A stretch of 64,000 nt of DNA from an uncultured Alsobacter sp. (GCF_945952055.1 NZ_CAMFHB010000008.1:112594-176593), one strand, 5' to 3'; positions 1 to 8,357 are shown, counted from the first letter of the stretch. Notes: a model not told the origin generated them from the letters alone. Translations and numbers: made by a program.

Positions 1-499
1 TCTTCACGTGCCTGTTGAGGCGCCGGGGAATGTAGGAGTGGGTGTAGCAGACGACCTCGCCGCCCTTCGCCGTGCGCCGGATGCCGGCGATCAGCACCCA
101 GCGTTCGCCCGGCACGCCGCCCACCCCTTCAGCGATCGCCTCGTCGATGGCCACCGTCGCCGTCGACAGCACCTCGTAGTGCGTGTCGAGGGCGAACTGG
201 AAGAGATCGGCGAGCGATGACAGCGACTGGACGTAACGGGCCTGGGGCCTTGCCGCGGTGACGACGCTGCCAGCGCCCTGCCGTCGGCTGACCATGCCCT
301 GGTCGACGAGGCGCCGCAGCGCCTCGCGCACCGTGTAGCGGCTCGCTCCGAACTCCTCGCAGAGCTCGCTTTCCGTCGGCAGGCTGCTCTCGACCGGATA
401 GAGACCGCCCTCGACGCGCCGGCGCAGCTCGTCGAGGATCTGCAGGTAGCGCGGCGGCTCACTCCGTTTCGGCGTAGCGCTTCTCGAACTCCCAGACAT
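1..499 (-). CDS. GntR-family transcriptional regulator, HutC/UTRA type (C-terminus beyond window)
   Basis: This is the N-terminal 166 residues of a DNA-binding regulator that runs off the left edge. From about residue 17 it reads YLQILDELRRRVEGGLYP, then ESELCEEFGASRYTVREALR, a classic GntR winged helix. Part of a UTRA ligand domain follows (about residues 70-166). I chose the ATG at 499, which gives a 41-nt overlap with the end of the upstream lyase gene, so the two are translationally coupled. TTGTCCGGACAA in the region (5423-5434) has the T-x-GT...AC-x-A pattern typical of GntR operators. It probably controls this cluster, sensing a substrate or intermediate, but the ligand is unknown. Confidence 0.9.
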   Translation of the reverse strand, partial: MSGSSRSATPKRSEPPRYLQILDELRRRVEGGLYPVESSLPTESELCEEFGASRYTVREALRRLVDQGMVSRRQGAGSVVTAARPQARYVQSLSSLADLFQFALDTHYEVLSTATVAIDEAIAEGVGGVPGERWVLIAGIRRTAKGGEVVCYTHSYIPRRLNRHVK

Positions 500-1322
500 C
501 CTTGAATCCGATCAGCTCGTTGAAGGCGGCGAAGGAGAACATCGGAATCGCGGGCGACGTTGTACCGTGCTGCTGCAGGTCGCGGTAGGCGTTGGTCAGG
601 GCCTCGGCGGTGGCGAGGAACCCGACGGCCGGGAAGATGGCGGCGGAGAACCCGATCTCCTCGAGCTTGGACACCGGCAGCATGGGCGTGCGCCCGCCAT
701 TGACCATGTTGGCGATCACGGGCTTGTCTATGCGGCGCGCCACCTCGGCGAGCTCGGCCTCGCTCTCGGGCGACTCGATGAAGACGATGTCCGCCCCGGC
801 CTCGCCATAGGCGATCCCGCGCCGGATCGCCTCGTCGAGCCCCAGCGTCGTGCGGGCATCGGTCCGGGCGATGATCAGGAAGTCGGCGCTCGAGCGGCTG
901 TCGGAGGCGACGCGGATCTTGCGGACCATGTCCTCCATCTTGATGACGCGGCGGCCCGGCGTGTGGCCGCACTTCTTGGGGAACTCCTGGTCCTCGATCT
1001 GGATCCCGGTGACACCCGCGGCCTCGTAGCCGCGCACCGTGTGGCGGACGTTGAGCAGGCCGCCATAGCCGGTGTCGGCGTCGGCGATGACGGGCGTCTT
1101 CGTCATCTGCGCGATGCGGCCGATGACGTCGATCATCTGCGAATAGGTGGCCAGCCCCGCGTCCGGCAGGCCGAGCGACGACGCCACGGTGCCGTAGCCG
1201 GTGACGTAGAGGGCCCGAAAGCCCATGCGGTCGGCGATCAGGGCCGAAATCAAGTCGTAGACGCCCGGGGCCGCGATGAAGCGGCGGGCCTCGAGATGCT
1301 GTCGGAGTGCGGGATCGGCCAT
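459..1322 (-). CDS. Isocitrate lyase / PEP mutase superfamily enzyme (oxaloacetate decarboxylase- or 2-methylisocitrate lyase-like)
   Basis: A 287-residue cytosolic TIM-barrel C-C lyase. Superfamily marks are the Mg-binding DADTGYG at residues 81-87 and the catalytic loop KKCGH at 116-120 with Cys118, then IARTDAR near 165. Known members cleave or decarboxylate small 2-hydroxy or 2-oxo diacids (2-methylisocitrate, oxaloacetate, dimethylmalate). The substrate cannot be read from sequence. It is the first gene of a minus-strand pair with the GntR regulator, which starts inside its 3' end. A TGTCCGGACA box lies 31 nt upstream of the ATG (1353-1362), so control by that regulator is likely. It may process the C4-C5 acid end product of the neighbouring pathway. 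Confidence 0.9.
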   Translation of the reverse strand: MADPALRQHLEARRFIAAPGVYDLISALIADRMGFRALYVTGYGTVASSLGLPDAGLATYSQMIDVIGRIAQMTKTPVIADADTGYGGLLNVRHTVRGYEAAGVTGIQIEDQEFPKKCGHTPGRRVIKMEDMVRKIRVASDSRSSADFLIIARTDARTTLGLDEAIRRGIAYGEAGADIVFIESPESEAELAEVARRIDKPVIANMVNGGRTPMLPVSKLEEIGFSAAIFPAVGFLATAEALTNAYRDLQQHGTTSPAIPMFSFAAFNELIGFKDVWEFEKRYAETE

Positions 1323-1352
1323 GATGCTCCTGCCGTGATGCGTCCTCACCTT

Positions 1353-1362
1353 TGTCCGGACA
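1353..1362. promoter_or_regulatory. Candidate GntR operator, copy 1
   Basis: Perfect 10-bp palindrome TGTCCGGACA just upstream of the lyase start. A further half-like copy, TGTCCGG, sits at 1371-1377. The same 10-mer occurs at 1429-1438 and 5424-5433. This placement between divergent genes, next to a GntR gene, supports an operator. That the GntR protein binds it is inference. Confidence 0.6.
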
Positions 1363-1428
1363 TTCTCGATTGTCCGGTGCCGGTTCGCAAGCGTCGCCGT
1401 GCCGCAATGGCCCCTTTTCATGCAGATT

Positions 1429-1438
1429 TGTCCGGACA
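1429..1438. promoter_or_regulatory. Candidate GntR operator, copy 2
   Basis: Second perfect TGTCCGGACA in the divergent lyase/amidohydrolase intergenic region, 56 nt before the ATG at 1494. It is 76 bp (centre to centre) from copy 1, about seven helical turns, so the pair could act cooperatively on both divergent promoters. Confidence 0.6.
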
Positions 1439-1493
1439 GATTTTCTGTGCGAGCCTCTGCCCTCCCCCGCCTCACCTCGCACGGGATCGTCGC

Positions 1494-2108
1494 ATGAGCG
1501 AACTCGACATCTACAAGCGCCAGGGCTTTGCCCAGTCCGTGGGAATCGGGGCCCAGCCGGCCCTCGTCATCGTCGACTTCGTGGTCGGCTTCACGGACCC
1601 CGCCCATTTCGGCGGCGGCAACATCGGGCCGGCCATCGAGCGGACGGTCGGCCTGCTCGCCGACGCGCGAAAGCGCGGTTGGCCGGTGGCCCACACCCGC
1701 GTCGTCTATGCCGATGACGGGTCCGACGCCGGCTCCTTCGCGGCCAAGGCCCCGGGCCTGCGCAAGCTCACGGAGACGAGCCCGCTGAGCCAGATCGTGC
1801 CGGAGCTCGCGCCCGTGCCGGGCGAGCTCATCGTGCGCAAGCGCCAGGCCTCGGGCTTCTTCGCCACCGAGCTCGCCGGCTGGCTCGCCTGGCGGCGCGT
1901 CGACACGCTGTTCATCGCGGGCTGCACCACCTCGGGCTGCGTCCGGGCGACCGTGGTCGACGCCGTGTCCCACAACTTCCGCACCATCGTGCTCGTCGAC
2001 TGCGTGGGCGACCGCGCCATCGGCCCGCACGAGGCCAACCTCTTCGACATGGGCCAGAAATATGCGGACCTGATGACCGCGGACGAGGTTCTGGCCGCCA
2101 CGGGTTGA
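1494..2108 (+). CDS. Isochorismatase-family cysteine hydrolase (N-carbamoylsarcosine amidase / maleamate amidohydrolase-like)
   Basis: A 204-residue cysteine hydrolase with the family triad visible: Asp28 in VIVDFVVGF, Lys116 in VRKRQASGFF and Cys149 in TTSGCVRAT. The C-terminal VDCVGDRAIGPHEANLFDM segment is typical of the N-carbamoylsarcosine amidase and maleamate amidohydrolase (NicF) branch, which removes an amide or carbamoyl group from a small acid. It is divergent from the lyase across two candidate operators and is followed by an aspartate/glutamate-racemase-superfamily gene. In nicotinate degradation NicF likewise works with a maleate isomerase. The exact substrate is not determined by sequence. 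Confidence 0.88.
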   Translation: MSELDIYKRQGFAQSVGIGAQPALVIVDFVVGFTDPAHFGGGNIGPAIERTVGLLADARKRGWPVAHTRVVYADDGSDAGSFAAKAPGLRKLTETSPLSQIVPELAPVPGELIVRKRQASGFFATELAGWLAWRRVDTLFIAGCTTSGCVRATVVDAVSHNFRTIVLVDCVGDRAIGPHEANLFDMGQKYADLMTADEVLAATG

Positions 2109-2166
2109 GGCGCTCAGCGTTCTTCGTTTCAGCAGCGGAAAAGCCTGGCTTCATTCCCCCCCTCCC

Positions 2167-2256
2167 CCGTCCTGCCCGGGCTTGGCCCGGGCATCCACGA
2201 CTTTGCCGGGGCCATCCTCAAGGCGTGGATGGCCGGGCCAAGCCCGGCCAGGACGG
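2167..2256. repeat. Bipartite palindromic repeat, copy 1
   Basis: About 90-bp element: left hairpin GCCCGGGCTTGGCCCGGGC, a CCACGACTT-containing spacer, and a right hairpin GGCCGGGCCAAGCCCGGCC, bounded by inverted CCGTCCTG/CAGGACGG. It lies between two plus-strand genes (amidohydrolase and racemase-family). REP-like elements of this kind commonly act on mRNA 3' ends. Confidence 0.85.
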
Positions 2257-2371
2257 CGGAGAGGGTTGGGCAGAGTGACGGGCAGGAGCGCTGCTGAACG
2301 GGTTTCGAGACAGCTTGGGGCCAGGTGAGGCCCGCAAACAGCATCGCAACACACTCCAGGGAGACACCACC

Positions 2372-3118
2372 ATGGTCGATCACCAGGGTTTCCGCCGCAA
2401 GTTCGGCGTCCTCGGTCCCTCCACGAACACCATCGTGCAGCCCGACTTCGACGACATGCGCCCCTACGGCGTCACCAACCACTACAGCCGCATCTACACG
2501 CCCAACGCCAACGCGGTGAGCAACGAGAGCTTCCGGGCCGGGGCCGAGGTCATCGCCTCCAACGTGCTCGACGCGGTGCGCAGCGTCATGACCTGCGCGC
2601 CCGACTATCTCGTCATGGGCATGTCGGCCGTGACCTTCTTCGACGGCGCCAAGGGCGCCGACGCCTTCGTGAAGCAGGTCGAGGAGGTCTCGGGCGTCAA
2701 GATCTCCATCGGCAGCCACGCCTGCACCGCGGCGCTGAACGCCTATGGCGGGGTGAAGCGCATCGCGGTGCTCTCGCCCTACTGGCCGGTGATGAACACC
2801 GAGGTCGCCCGCTACTTCGGCGACATGGGCTTCACCACGGTGCGCGACGTTCCCCTGCAGTGCCGGTCCTGGACCGCCATCGCCGAGGTCGACGACGCCA
2901 GGCTCTGCGCGGTGCTGAAGCAGCTCGACGGCGACGACGTCGACGCGATCGTGCAGGTCGGCACCAACCTCTCGATGGTGCGGCTCGCGGCCTTCGCGGA
3001 GCTGTGGCTGGGCAAGCCGGTGATCGCCATCAACACGGCGACCTACTGGCACGCGCTGCGGACCAACGGCATCATGGACAAGAAGGGCGGGTTCGGCCGC
3101 CTGATGTCGGACTTCTGA
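2372..3118 (+). CDS. Aspartate/glutamate racemase-superfamily protein, arylmalonate decarboxylase / maleate isomerase-like
   Basis: A 248-residue protein of the maleate isomerase / arylmalonate decarboxylase (AMDase) branch: FGVLGPSTNT at 11-20, then an MGMS segment at 82-85 matching the AMDase oxyanion region, and an ending GFGRLMSDF like the AMDase tail. ATG 2372 follows a GGGAG ribosome site. The family uses Cys at two mirrored positions (both in maleate isomerase, the second in AMDase). Here the first is replaced in MGMS and the second in VQVGTNL (195-201), so neither cysteine is visible. It may catalyse different chemistry or none. Four nt separate it from the next gene. Confidence 0.82.
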   Translation: MVDHQGFRRKFGVLGPSTNTIVQPDFDDMRPYGVTNHYSRIYTPNANAVSNESFRAGAEVIASNVLDAVRSVMTCAPDYLVMGMSAVTFFDGAKGADAFVKQVEEVSGVKISIGSHACTAALNAYGGVKRIAVLSPYWPVMNTEVARYFGDMGFTTVRDVPLQCRSWTAIAEVDDARLCAVLKQLDGDDVDAIVQVGTNLSMVRLAAFAELWLGKPVIAINTATYWHALRTNGIMDKKGGFGRLMSDF

Positions 3119-3122
3119 GCCC

Positions 3123-4019
3123 ATGGCCACTCCCCCGGACCTCGCCCTCGGTGGGGTCAGCGTGCACCGGGTCGTCGACCTCGACCCCTTCGTGCTGCCC
3201 TTCGACATGATCTTCCCGGGCGCCGACCCGGCGGCGCTCGGATCGTATCGGGCCGAGTTGGAGGGCCACGTCGACCTCGACCGCAAGGAGGTGCTGCTGG
3301 CGATCCAGACGCACGTGGTGCGGATCGCGGGCCTGACGATCCTGGTCGACACCTGCGTCGGCGAGCACAAGCCTCGCCCGGTGCGACCGGACTGGAACCA
3401 GCGCGCGGCGTCGGGCTACCTGGACCGGCTCGCCGCGGCCGGCGCCAGGCCCGAGGACGTCGACATCGTGCTGTGCACGCATCTCCACGCCGACCACGTG
3501 GGCTGGAACACGCAGCTTCGGGATGGGCGCTGGGTGCCCACCTTCCCGCGCGCCCGCTACGTCATGGGGCATGGCGAACTCGCCCACTGGCAGGCCGCCG
3601 TCGCCAAGGACCCGACCGTGAGCCATGGCTGCTTCACCGATAGCGTGCTGCCGGTGATCGAGGCCGGACAGGCAGCGCCCATCGCACCGGGCGACTCGAT
3701 CGCCGAGGGCGCGATGACGCTGGCCCTGCCCGGCCACACGCCCGGCCAGATCGGGCTCAGGATCGAGACCGGCCAGCGGCCCGTCTTCTTCTGCGGCGAC
3801 GCGGTCCACACGCCGGCACAGGCGCTGGAGCCCGACTGGTCGAGCCGTTTCTGCACCGACCGGGAGCAATCGGCCGTGACGCGGCGGGCGCTGTTCGAGC
3901 AGGTGGCCGCCGAGGATGCGGTGCTGGTGCCGGCTCATTTACGAGCAGCCGGGATGCGGCTGCGGCGCGAGGGCTCGCGCTACAGGCCGACGATGTGCGG
4001 GTGCGACGGGAGCTGCTGA
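3123..4019 (+). CDS. Metallo-beta-lactamase-fold hydrolase
   Basis: A 298-residue cytosolic MBL-fold enzyme. The dinuclear zinc motif HLHADH is at 120-125, followed by further metal-binding segments VMGHGEL, LPGHTPGQIGL and FFCGDAVHTP, and a final VPAHL. The layout matches the AHL lactonase / 4-pyridoxolactonase-like group, which opens lactones or amides. It starts 4 nt after the racemase-family gene, so the two are co-transcribed. The substrate is unknown; ring opening of a lactone or cyclic amide in the same pathway would fit. The last 15 residues, with two late cysteines, are not conserved-looking. Confidence 0.88.
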   Translation: MATPPDLALGGVSVHRVVDLDPFVLPFDMIFPGADPAALGSYRAELEGHVDLDRKEVLLAIQTHVVRIAGLTILVDTCVGEHKPRPVRPDWNQRAASGYLDRLAAAGARPEDVDIVLCTHLHADHVGWNTQLRDGRWVPTFPRARYVMGHGELAHWQAAVAKDPTVSHGCFTDSVLPVIEAGQAAPIAPGDSIAEGAMTLALPGHTPGQIGLRIETGQRPVFFCGDAVHTPAQALEPDWSSRFCTDREQSAVTRRALFEQVAAEDAVLVPAHLRAAGMRLRREGSRYRPTMCGCDGSC

Positions 4020-4042
4020 GCATTTTCAAACAGCTCCCATCT

Positions 4043-4144
4043 CTCCGCGTCCTGGCCGGGCTTGGCCCGGCCATCCACGACTTCGGAGCAGTTGAGAGCT
4101 TCAGTCGTGGGTGCCCGGGCCAGGCCCGGGCATGACGCGGGGAG
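4043..4144. repeat. Bipartite palindromic repeat, copy 2
   Basis: About 100 bp between two convergent genes. The left hairpin is the GGCCGGGCTTGGCCCGGCC type and the right the GCCCGGGCCAGGCCCGGGC type. Outer flanks CTCCGCGTC and GACGCGGGGAG are inverted, and inner CCACGACTTC pairs with the TCGTGGG side. It may serve both genes as a transcript 3' structure. Confidence 0.85.
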
Positions 4145-4170
4145 ATTGAGCGCTCTGGAAATCCAGGCAC

Positions 4171-5367
4171 TCACTCGATCGTCGCCACGTCCCTCAGCGA
4201 CTGGATCATCGAGGTCCGCATCAGATAGCCCTTGTGGGCCGCGGGGTCGTCCACCGTGCGGCGCAGGTCGTCGTAGTAGGCCTGGCGCGCGGCGGGCTCG
4301 CGGGTGTTGAGGATGGCGCGGTTGCGCAACGTGGTCTGCTGGACGACGTCGAGCGCCACCTTGCGGCGCTGGCGCTCATAGCGGGAGAGCGTCTCGAGCG
4401 GCGCGCCCTGCACCACCGCGATGAGCTTTTCGGTGAGGTTGAAGGCATCGTGGATGCCGCCGTTGAGGCCCATGCCGCCCAGCGGGTTGTTCACGTGCGC
4501 CGCGTCGCCCGCGATCAGCAGGCGGCCCGAGAGGTAGCTGGAGGCCACGCGCTCATGCACCCGGTAGGCGGTGCGGTGCAGGACCTCGTAGGGCTGCGAT
4601 CGGGGCGCGGCGCCCTGCAGCAGCTTTTCGCCGCGCTCGGGCGAGGTGACCTCGGCGTCCGACAGGGTCGGGTCCACGGGAAAGAGCGCGCGCCAGACCC
4701 GGGCGGTGCGAATCAGGACGAACCACTCGGTCGGGTCGGAGAGGTAGGCGATGTTGGCGATGTCGGGCATTGCCTCGCGGAAATCGAAGGTCGTGGACAG
4801 CGTCAGGAAGATTTCCGGGATGGTGAGCCCGTCGAAGGCCGCGCCGATCGACTTGCGCACCACGCTGCCGATGCCGTCCGCGCCAATGCAGAAGGCGCCC
4901 TTCAGCGTCTCCGCCGTGCCGTCGGGCCCCACCACGTCGAGCTCGACGCCCGCGGCGGTCTGGCGCACGGCCGACGCCTTGGTGGAGAATCGGATCTCGG
5001 CGAGGTCGGACTGCCCCTTGAGGCGCTCGTGCAGCATGTCGCCGAGGCGCCACTGCTCGCACTGCAGCCGATAGCAGTGGTTGGTCTCGCCTTTCAGCCG
5101 GTCCAGCTCGAAGGTCGCCACCACGCCCTCGCGCCGGTCGCGGAACTGCCAGGTCGGGCACTTCAGGCCTTGCGCGATCATGCTGTCCACGACGCCGAAG
5201 CGCTCCAGCATGTCGAGTGTCGGCGGGTGGAAGGTCGAGGCCCGCAGGTCGTGCGGCAGCTCGGAGGCGGCTTCCACCAGCGTCACCGGGATCCCGGCGT
5301 CGACGAGAAGGCAGGAGGCGACGAGGCCGACGGGGCCCGCACCGACGATGAGGATCCTGGAGTTCAT
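4171..5367 (-). CDS. FAD-dependent aromatic-ring monooxygenase (PHBH-type flavin hydroxylase)
   Basis: A 398-residue single-component flavoprotein monooxygenase. It has the Rossmann motif GAGPVG near residue 8, the NAD(P)H/FAD DG motif in GADGIGS near 165, and the FAD ribityl-binding motif GDAAHVNNPLGGMGLNGG near 280. Such enzymes hydroxylate aromatic or heteroaromatic acids using NAD(P)H and O2. I chose the ATG giving MNSRILIVGAGP; an ATG three codons upstream (5376) has a comparable AAGGAA site. It is divergent from the deacetylase-family gene across a TTGTCCGGACAA box, so it probably belongs to the same GntR regulon and supplies the oxidative step. Confidence 0.9.
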   Translation of the reverse strand: MNSRILIVGAGPVGLVASCLLVDAGIPVTLVEAASELPHDLRASTFHPPTLDMLERFGVVDSMIAQGLKCPTWQFRDRREGVVATFELDRLKGETNHCYRLQCEQWRLGDMLHERLKGQSDLAEIRFSTKASAVRQTAAGVELDVVGPDGTAETLKGAFCIGADGIGSVVRKSIGAAFDGLTIPEIFLTLSTTFDFREAMPDIANIAYLSDPTEWFVLIRTARVWRALFPVDPTLSDAEVTSPERGEKLLQGAAPRSQPYEVLHRTAYRVHERVASSYLSGRLLIAGDAAHVNNPLGGMGLNGGIHDAFNLTEKLIAVVQGAPLETLSRYERQRRKVALDVVQQTTLRNRAILNTREPAARQAYYDDLRRTVDDPAAHKGYLMRTSMIQSLRDVATIE

Positions 5368-5422
5368 GGTGAGCATTCCGACGGGGTTCCTTGACAGGCC
5401 GCGTGGGCCGGTCATCATGGAG

Positions 5423-5434
5423 TTGTCCGGACAA
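5423..5434. promoter_or_regulatory. Candidate GntR operator, copy 3
   Basis: Perfect 12-bp palindrome TTGTCCGGACAA between the divergent monooxygenase and deacetylase-family genes. It contains the 10-mer found twice near 1.4 kb. The T-x-GT...AC-x-A arrangement fits GntR operators. Confidence 0.62.
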
Positions 5435-5519
5435 ACATGACCGGGTTCGGCGTCCCCGACAAGGGACATCGCGCCGCTCCCGGAAACCGGACGAGGCCCT
5501 GAAAGGAACGAGCGATCCG

Positions 5520-6437
5520 ATGCGCTACCCCTTCGTGCCCCTTCCCCACCGTGGCCCGCTGCGCTGGCCTGACGGAAAGCGGCTCGCGCTGATCATCACG
5601 ATCAACCTCGAGTACTGGGACCTCATGAAGGAGACGAGCGCGCCCTACTACGCGGGCGGCCCACCGATCCTTCCCGACATGCTGCCGGGCAACATCCCGG
5701 ACTTCCCGAACTGGTCCTGGCGCGAATACGGCCAGCGCGTCGGCGCATGGCGGCTGTTCGACACGTTCTCGCAGGCCGGCGTGCGGGCGAGCTGCACCAT
5801 GAACGCCAAGATGGCGCTGGAGCGCCGCGCGGTGATCGAGGGGGCGCTGGAGCGGGGCTTCGAGCTCATCCCGCACAACTACGAGCAGGGCGAGCTGCTC
5901 TGCCACCTGCAGCACAAGCCCGACGAAGAGCGCAAGGTCATCGCCGAGACCCTGAAGGTCTACGAGCAGGTGGCCGGTCGCAAGGCCAAGGGGTGGCTGT
6001 CGTCGTCGCTGCGCGGCACGACCAACACCCCGGCCATCCTGGCGGAGAACGGCCTCACCTTCTGGTGCGACCTGATGAACGACGATCAGCCCTACATGAT
6101 CGACACGCCCTCTGGTCGGATCGTCGGCGTGCCCTATTCCATCGAGATGAACGACTTCACCCTTCTCGCACGCCGTGGCCTCACCAACGCCGCCGCGCTC
6201 GAGAGCCTCAAGGAACAGTTCGACGTGCTCTACCGCGAGGGCGAGAAGACGGGGATGATGATGAACGTGGGGCTGCACCCGCACGTCATCGGCGTTCCGC
6301 ACCGCATCGGGCTCTTGCGCCAGTTCCTCCACTACGCCGGCCAGTTCGAAGGCGTGTGGTGGGCGACGCGCGAGGAGGTGGCGGAGGCCTATCTCGGCCA
6401 GCACGAGACCCACATCCCGCCGTCGGCCTTCGCATGA
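5520..6437 (+). CDS. Polysaccharide deacetylase-family hydrolase (PuuE-like, NodB-fold)
   Basis: A 305-residue NodB-fold protein without signal peptide. RLALIITINLEYWD near residue 21 corresponds to the metal-motif strand, though Asp-Asp is replaced by Asn-Leu-Glu. HNYEQGE near 120 is the second (H-x-x-x-E) region, and LHPHVIGVPHRIGLL near 260 the C-terminal catalytic His region. Cytosolic family members hydrolyse small cyclic amides (allantoinase PuuE) rather than sugars, so a cyclic amide substrate is plausible. ATG 5520 follows GAAAGGAACG. Its stop overlaps the permease start as ATGA, placing it at the head of the ABC transporter operon. Confidence 0.82.
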   Translation: MRYPFVPLPHRGPLRWPDGKRLALIITINLEYWDLMKETSAPYYAGGPPILPDMLPGNIPDFPNWSWREYGQRVGAWRLFDTFSQAGVRASCTMNAKMALERRAVIEGALERGFELIPHNYEQGELLCHLQHKPDEERKVIAETLKVYEQVAGRKAKGWLSSSLRGTTNTPAILAENGLTFWCDLMNDDQPYMIDTPSGRIVGVPYSIEMNDFTLLARRGLTNAAALESLKEQFDVLYREGEKTGMMMNVGLHPHVIGVPHRIGLLRQFLHYAGQFEGVWWATREEVAEAYLGQHETHIPPSAFA

Positions 6438-7453
6438 GCGCGCCTCCCGCATCCCCCGCCAGGCGCCCGGCCATCGGACAGCCGGTGATCATCGCCGCCG
6501 GCCTGGCGCTGGCGGTCGCGCTCGGCATCGGGTTCGGCGGCAAGGTCATCGCCCAGCAGATCGTCTCCGGCCTGATGCTGGGGGCGATCTACATGACGGT
6601 CGCCATGGCCTTCACGCTCACCATCGGCGTCCTGAACTTCCTGAATTTCACCATCCCGACGCTGTTCATGCTCACCGGCATGGTGGCCTGGGGCCTCATC
6701 CACCAGGGCTGGCTCGCCTTCGCGGGCGGCTCCGCCTGGCTGGTGGCCCTGCTCATCGGCGTCGGCGTCGCCGTCGCGGCCTCCCTCGTCGTCGAGCGCT
6801 TCACGTTCCGCTACCTGCGCACCCGGCACGGGGACGCCACCGAGCACGCCATTCCGCTCGTCTCCTCGCTCGGCTTCCTGCTCATCTTCGAGCATCTCGT
6901 GCTCATCGGCATGGGCTCGGAATCGCAGCGCTTCGCGGTGCCGTTCAAGGCCGACATCCGCATCTTCGGCGTGGTGCTGGGCGGCGCGCAGCTCGCCAGC
7001 ATGGTCCTGGCCGTCGTCATCGTCGCGGCGCTGACCTACATCCTCAAGCACACCCGCATGGGCCGCGCGCTGCGCACCATCGCGGAGAACCCCGACACGG
7101 CCTCGCTGCTCGGCGTCGAGGTGACGCGCATCGTACCCGTCGTGTTCATCCTGACGGGCCTGCTGGCCGGCGTCGCGGGCGCGCTCTTCACCATCAATTA
7201 CAGCGACGTGTCGCCCTTCATGGGAGACCATGTCGGCACGAAGGCGATCGCCGCCATGGTGCTCGGCGGCCTGGGCTCGATCTGGGGCGCGATCGCCGGA
7301 GGCATTCTCGTCGGGCTCACCGAGACGCTCTCCATCCATTTCCTGGGCGGCGATTCCGTCCAGATGACGGTGTGGGGTCTCCTGCTCGCGGTCATCATCC
7401 TGCGGCCGCAGGGCCTCTTCGGCACGGCCTCGATCGGCAAGGGGAAGATGTGA
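6434..7453 (+). CDS. livH: Branched-chain amino-acid-type ABC transporter permease (LivH family)
   Basis: A 339-residue inner-membrane permease. After a short cytoplasmic N-terminus it carries about eight hydrophobic segments, including the LivH signature QQIVSGLMLGAIYMTVAM and the conserved VLGGLGSIWGAIAGGILVGL near the C-terminus. It overlaps the deacetylase-family gene by 4 nt (ATGA) and pairs with the LivM-type permease 31 nt downstream. HAAT-family importers of this sort carry amino acids, amides, urea or aromatic acids. Here the neighbours suggest the substrate of the catabolic cluster. Confidence 0.95.
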   Translation: MSAPPASPARRPAIGQPVIIAAGLALAVALGIGFGGKVIAQQIVSGLMLGAIYMTVAMAFTLTIGVLNFLNFTIPTLFMLTGMVAWGLIHQGWLAFAGGSAWLVALLIGVGVAVAASLVVERFTFRYLRTRHGDATEHAIPLVSSLGFLLIFEHLVLIGMGSESQRFAVPFKADIRIFGVVLGGAQLASMVLAVVIVAALTYILKHTRMGRALRTIAENPDTASLLGVEVTRIVPVVFILTGLLAGVAGALFTINYSDVSPFMGDHVGTKAIAAMVLGGLGSIWGAIAGGILVGLTETLSIHFLGGDSVQMTVWGLLLAVIILRPQGLFGTASIGKGKM

Positions 7454-7484
7454 TGGACGCCCTGACCACGCGCGGAGGGCGGCC

Positions 7485-8357
7485 ATGAGCGGCTACATGT
7501 CCGGGATCGTCGCGATCCTGTGCATCAACCTCATCTTCGCCTACGGCATCTACGTCACGGCCGCGGCCGGGCAGCTGAACCTCGGCGGCGCGGGCTTCCA
7601 GGCCATCGGCGCCTATGCCGCAGCCTGGCTCTCCAGCGTCGCCATGCAGCCGATCTGGCTCACGATCCCGGCGGCGATGGTCATCACCGGGTTCGTCGGC
7701 TTCCTCATCTCGTTTCCAGTGCTGCGGACACGCGGCGTCTACATGGTGCTGGCCACCTTCGCCTTCGCGGAGGTGGTGGCCGGCTACCTGTTGCGGTCCA
7801 AGGTCTTCGGCGGCGCCATCGGCATGGTGGTGCCCGACCACATCGACGTGCCCGTGCTGATCGGCGCGGCCGTGCTCGTCACGCTCGCGGTCTTCTACCT
7901 CATGGCCACCCGGCTCGGGCTCGCCATGCGCTCCATCCACGACGACGAGCCGGTGTCGAGCCTCATGGGCGTCAACGTGCGGGCCATCCAGGTGGCGAGC
8001 TTCACGCTGGGCGGCGCCTTCGCCGGGCTCGCCGGCGCGCTCTACGCCCACCACTTCAGCTTCGTCGAGGCGCAGTACTTCAACTCGCTGCTGTCGATCT
8101 ACGTGCTGCTGTTCGTGCTCATCGGCGGCACGCAGACGGCCTGGGGCCCGCTCGTCGGCAGCCTGTTCTTCACGCTCATTCCGGAGCTGCTGCGCGTCGG
8201 CGGCTCCTGGCGCTACGTGGTCTTCGGCGTCGCCATCGTGCTGATGATGATCATCCGGCCCGAGGGCATCGTCACCCGCGAGCTCGTCGCCCGCCTGTCG
8301 CCGCGAAACTGGTTCGGCGGCAAGCGCCCCGCCCTGGGAGAGCGCCATGCCGGCTGA
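7485..8357 (+). CDS. livM: Branched-chain amino-acid-type ABC transporter permease (LivM family)
   Basis: A 290-residue second permease of the HAAT importer, with 7-8 membrane segments and the LivM marks AAGQLNLGGAGFQAIGAYAA near 25 and AGLAGALYAHHFSFV near 180. The ATG at 7485 follows GGAGGGCGGCC. Its 3' end overlaps the LivG start by 11 nt, so translation is coupled. Confidence 0.95.
   Translation: MSGYMSGIVAILCINLIFAYGIYVTAAAGQLNLGGAGFQAIGAYAAAWLSSVAMQPIWLTIPAAMVITGFVGFLISFPVLRTRGVYMVLATFAFAEVVAGYLLRSKVFGGAIGMVVPDHIDVPVLIGAAVLVTLAVFYLMATRLGLAMRSIHDDEPVSSLMGVNVRAIQVASFTLGGAFAGLAGALYAHHFSFVEAQYFNSLLSIYVLLFVLIGGTQTAWGPLVGSLFFTLIPELLRVGGSWRYVVFGVAIVLMMIIRPEGIVTRELVARLSPRNWFGGKRPALGERHAG

Noticed and set aside
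3951..4019. Frameshift at the C-terminus of the MBL-fold gene
   Set aside because: The tail looks non-conserved, but neither alternative frame gives a better family match.
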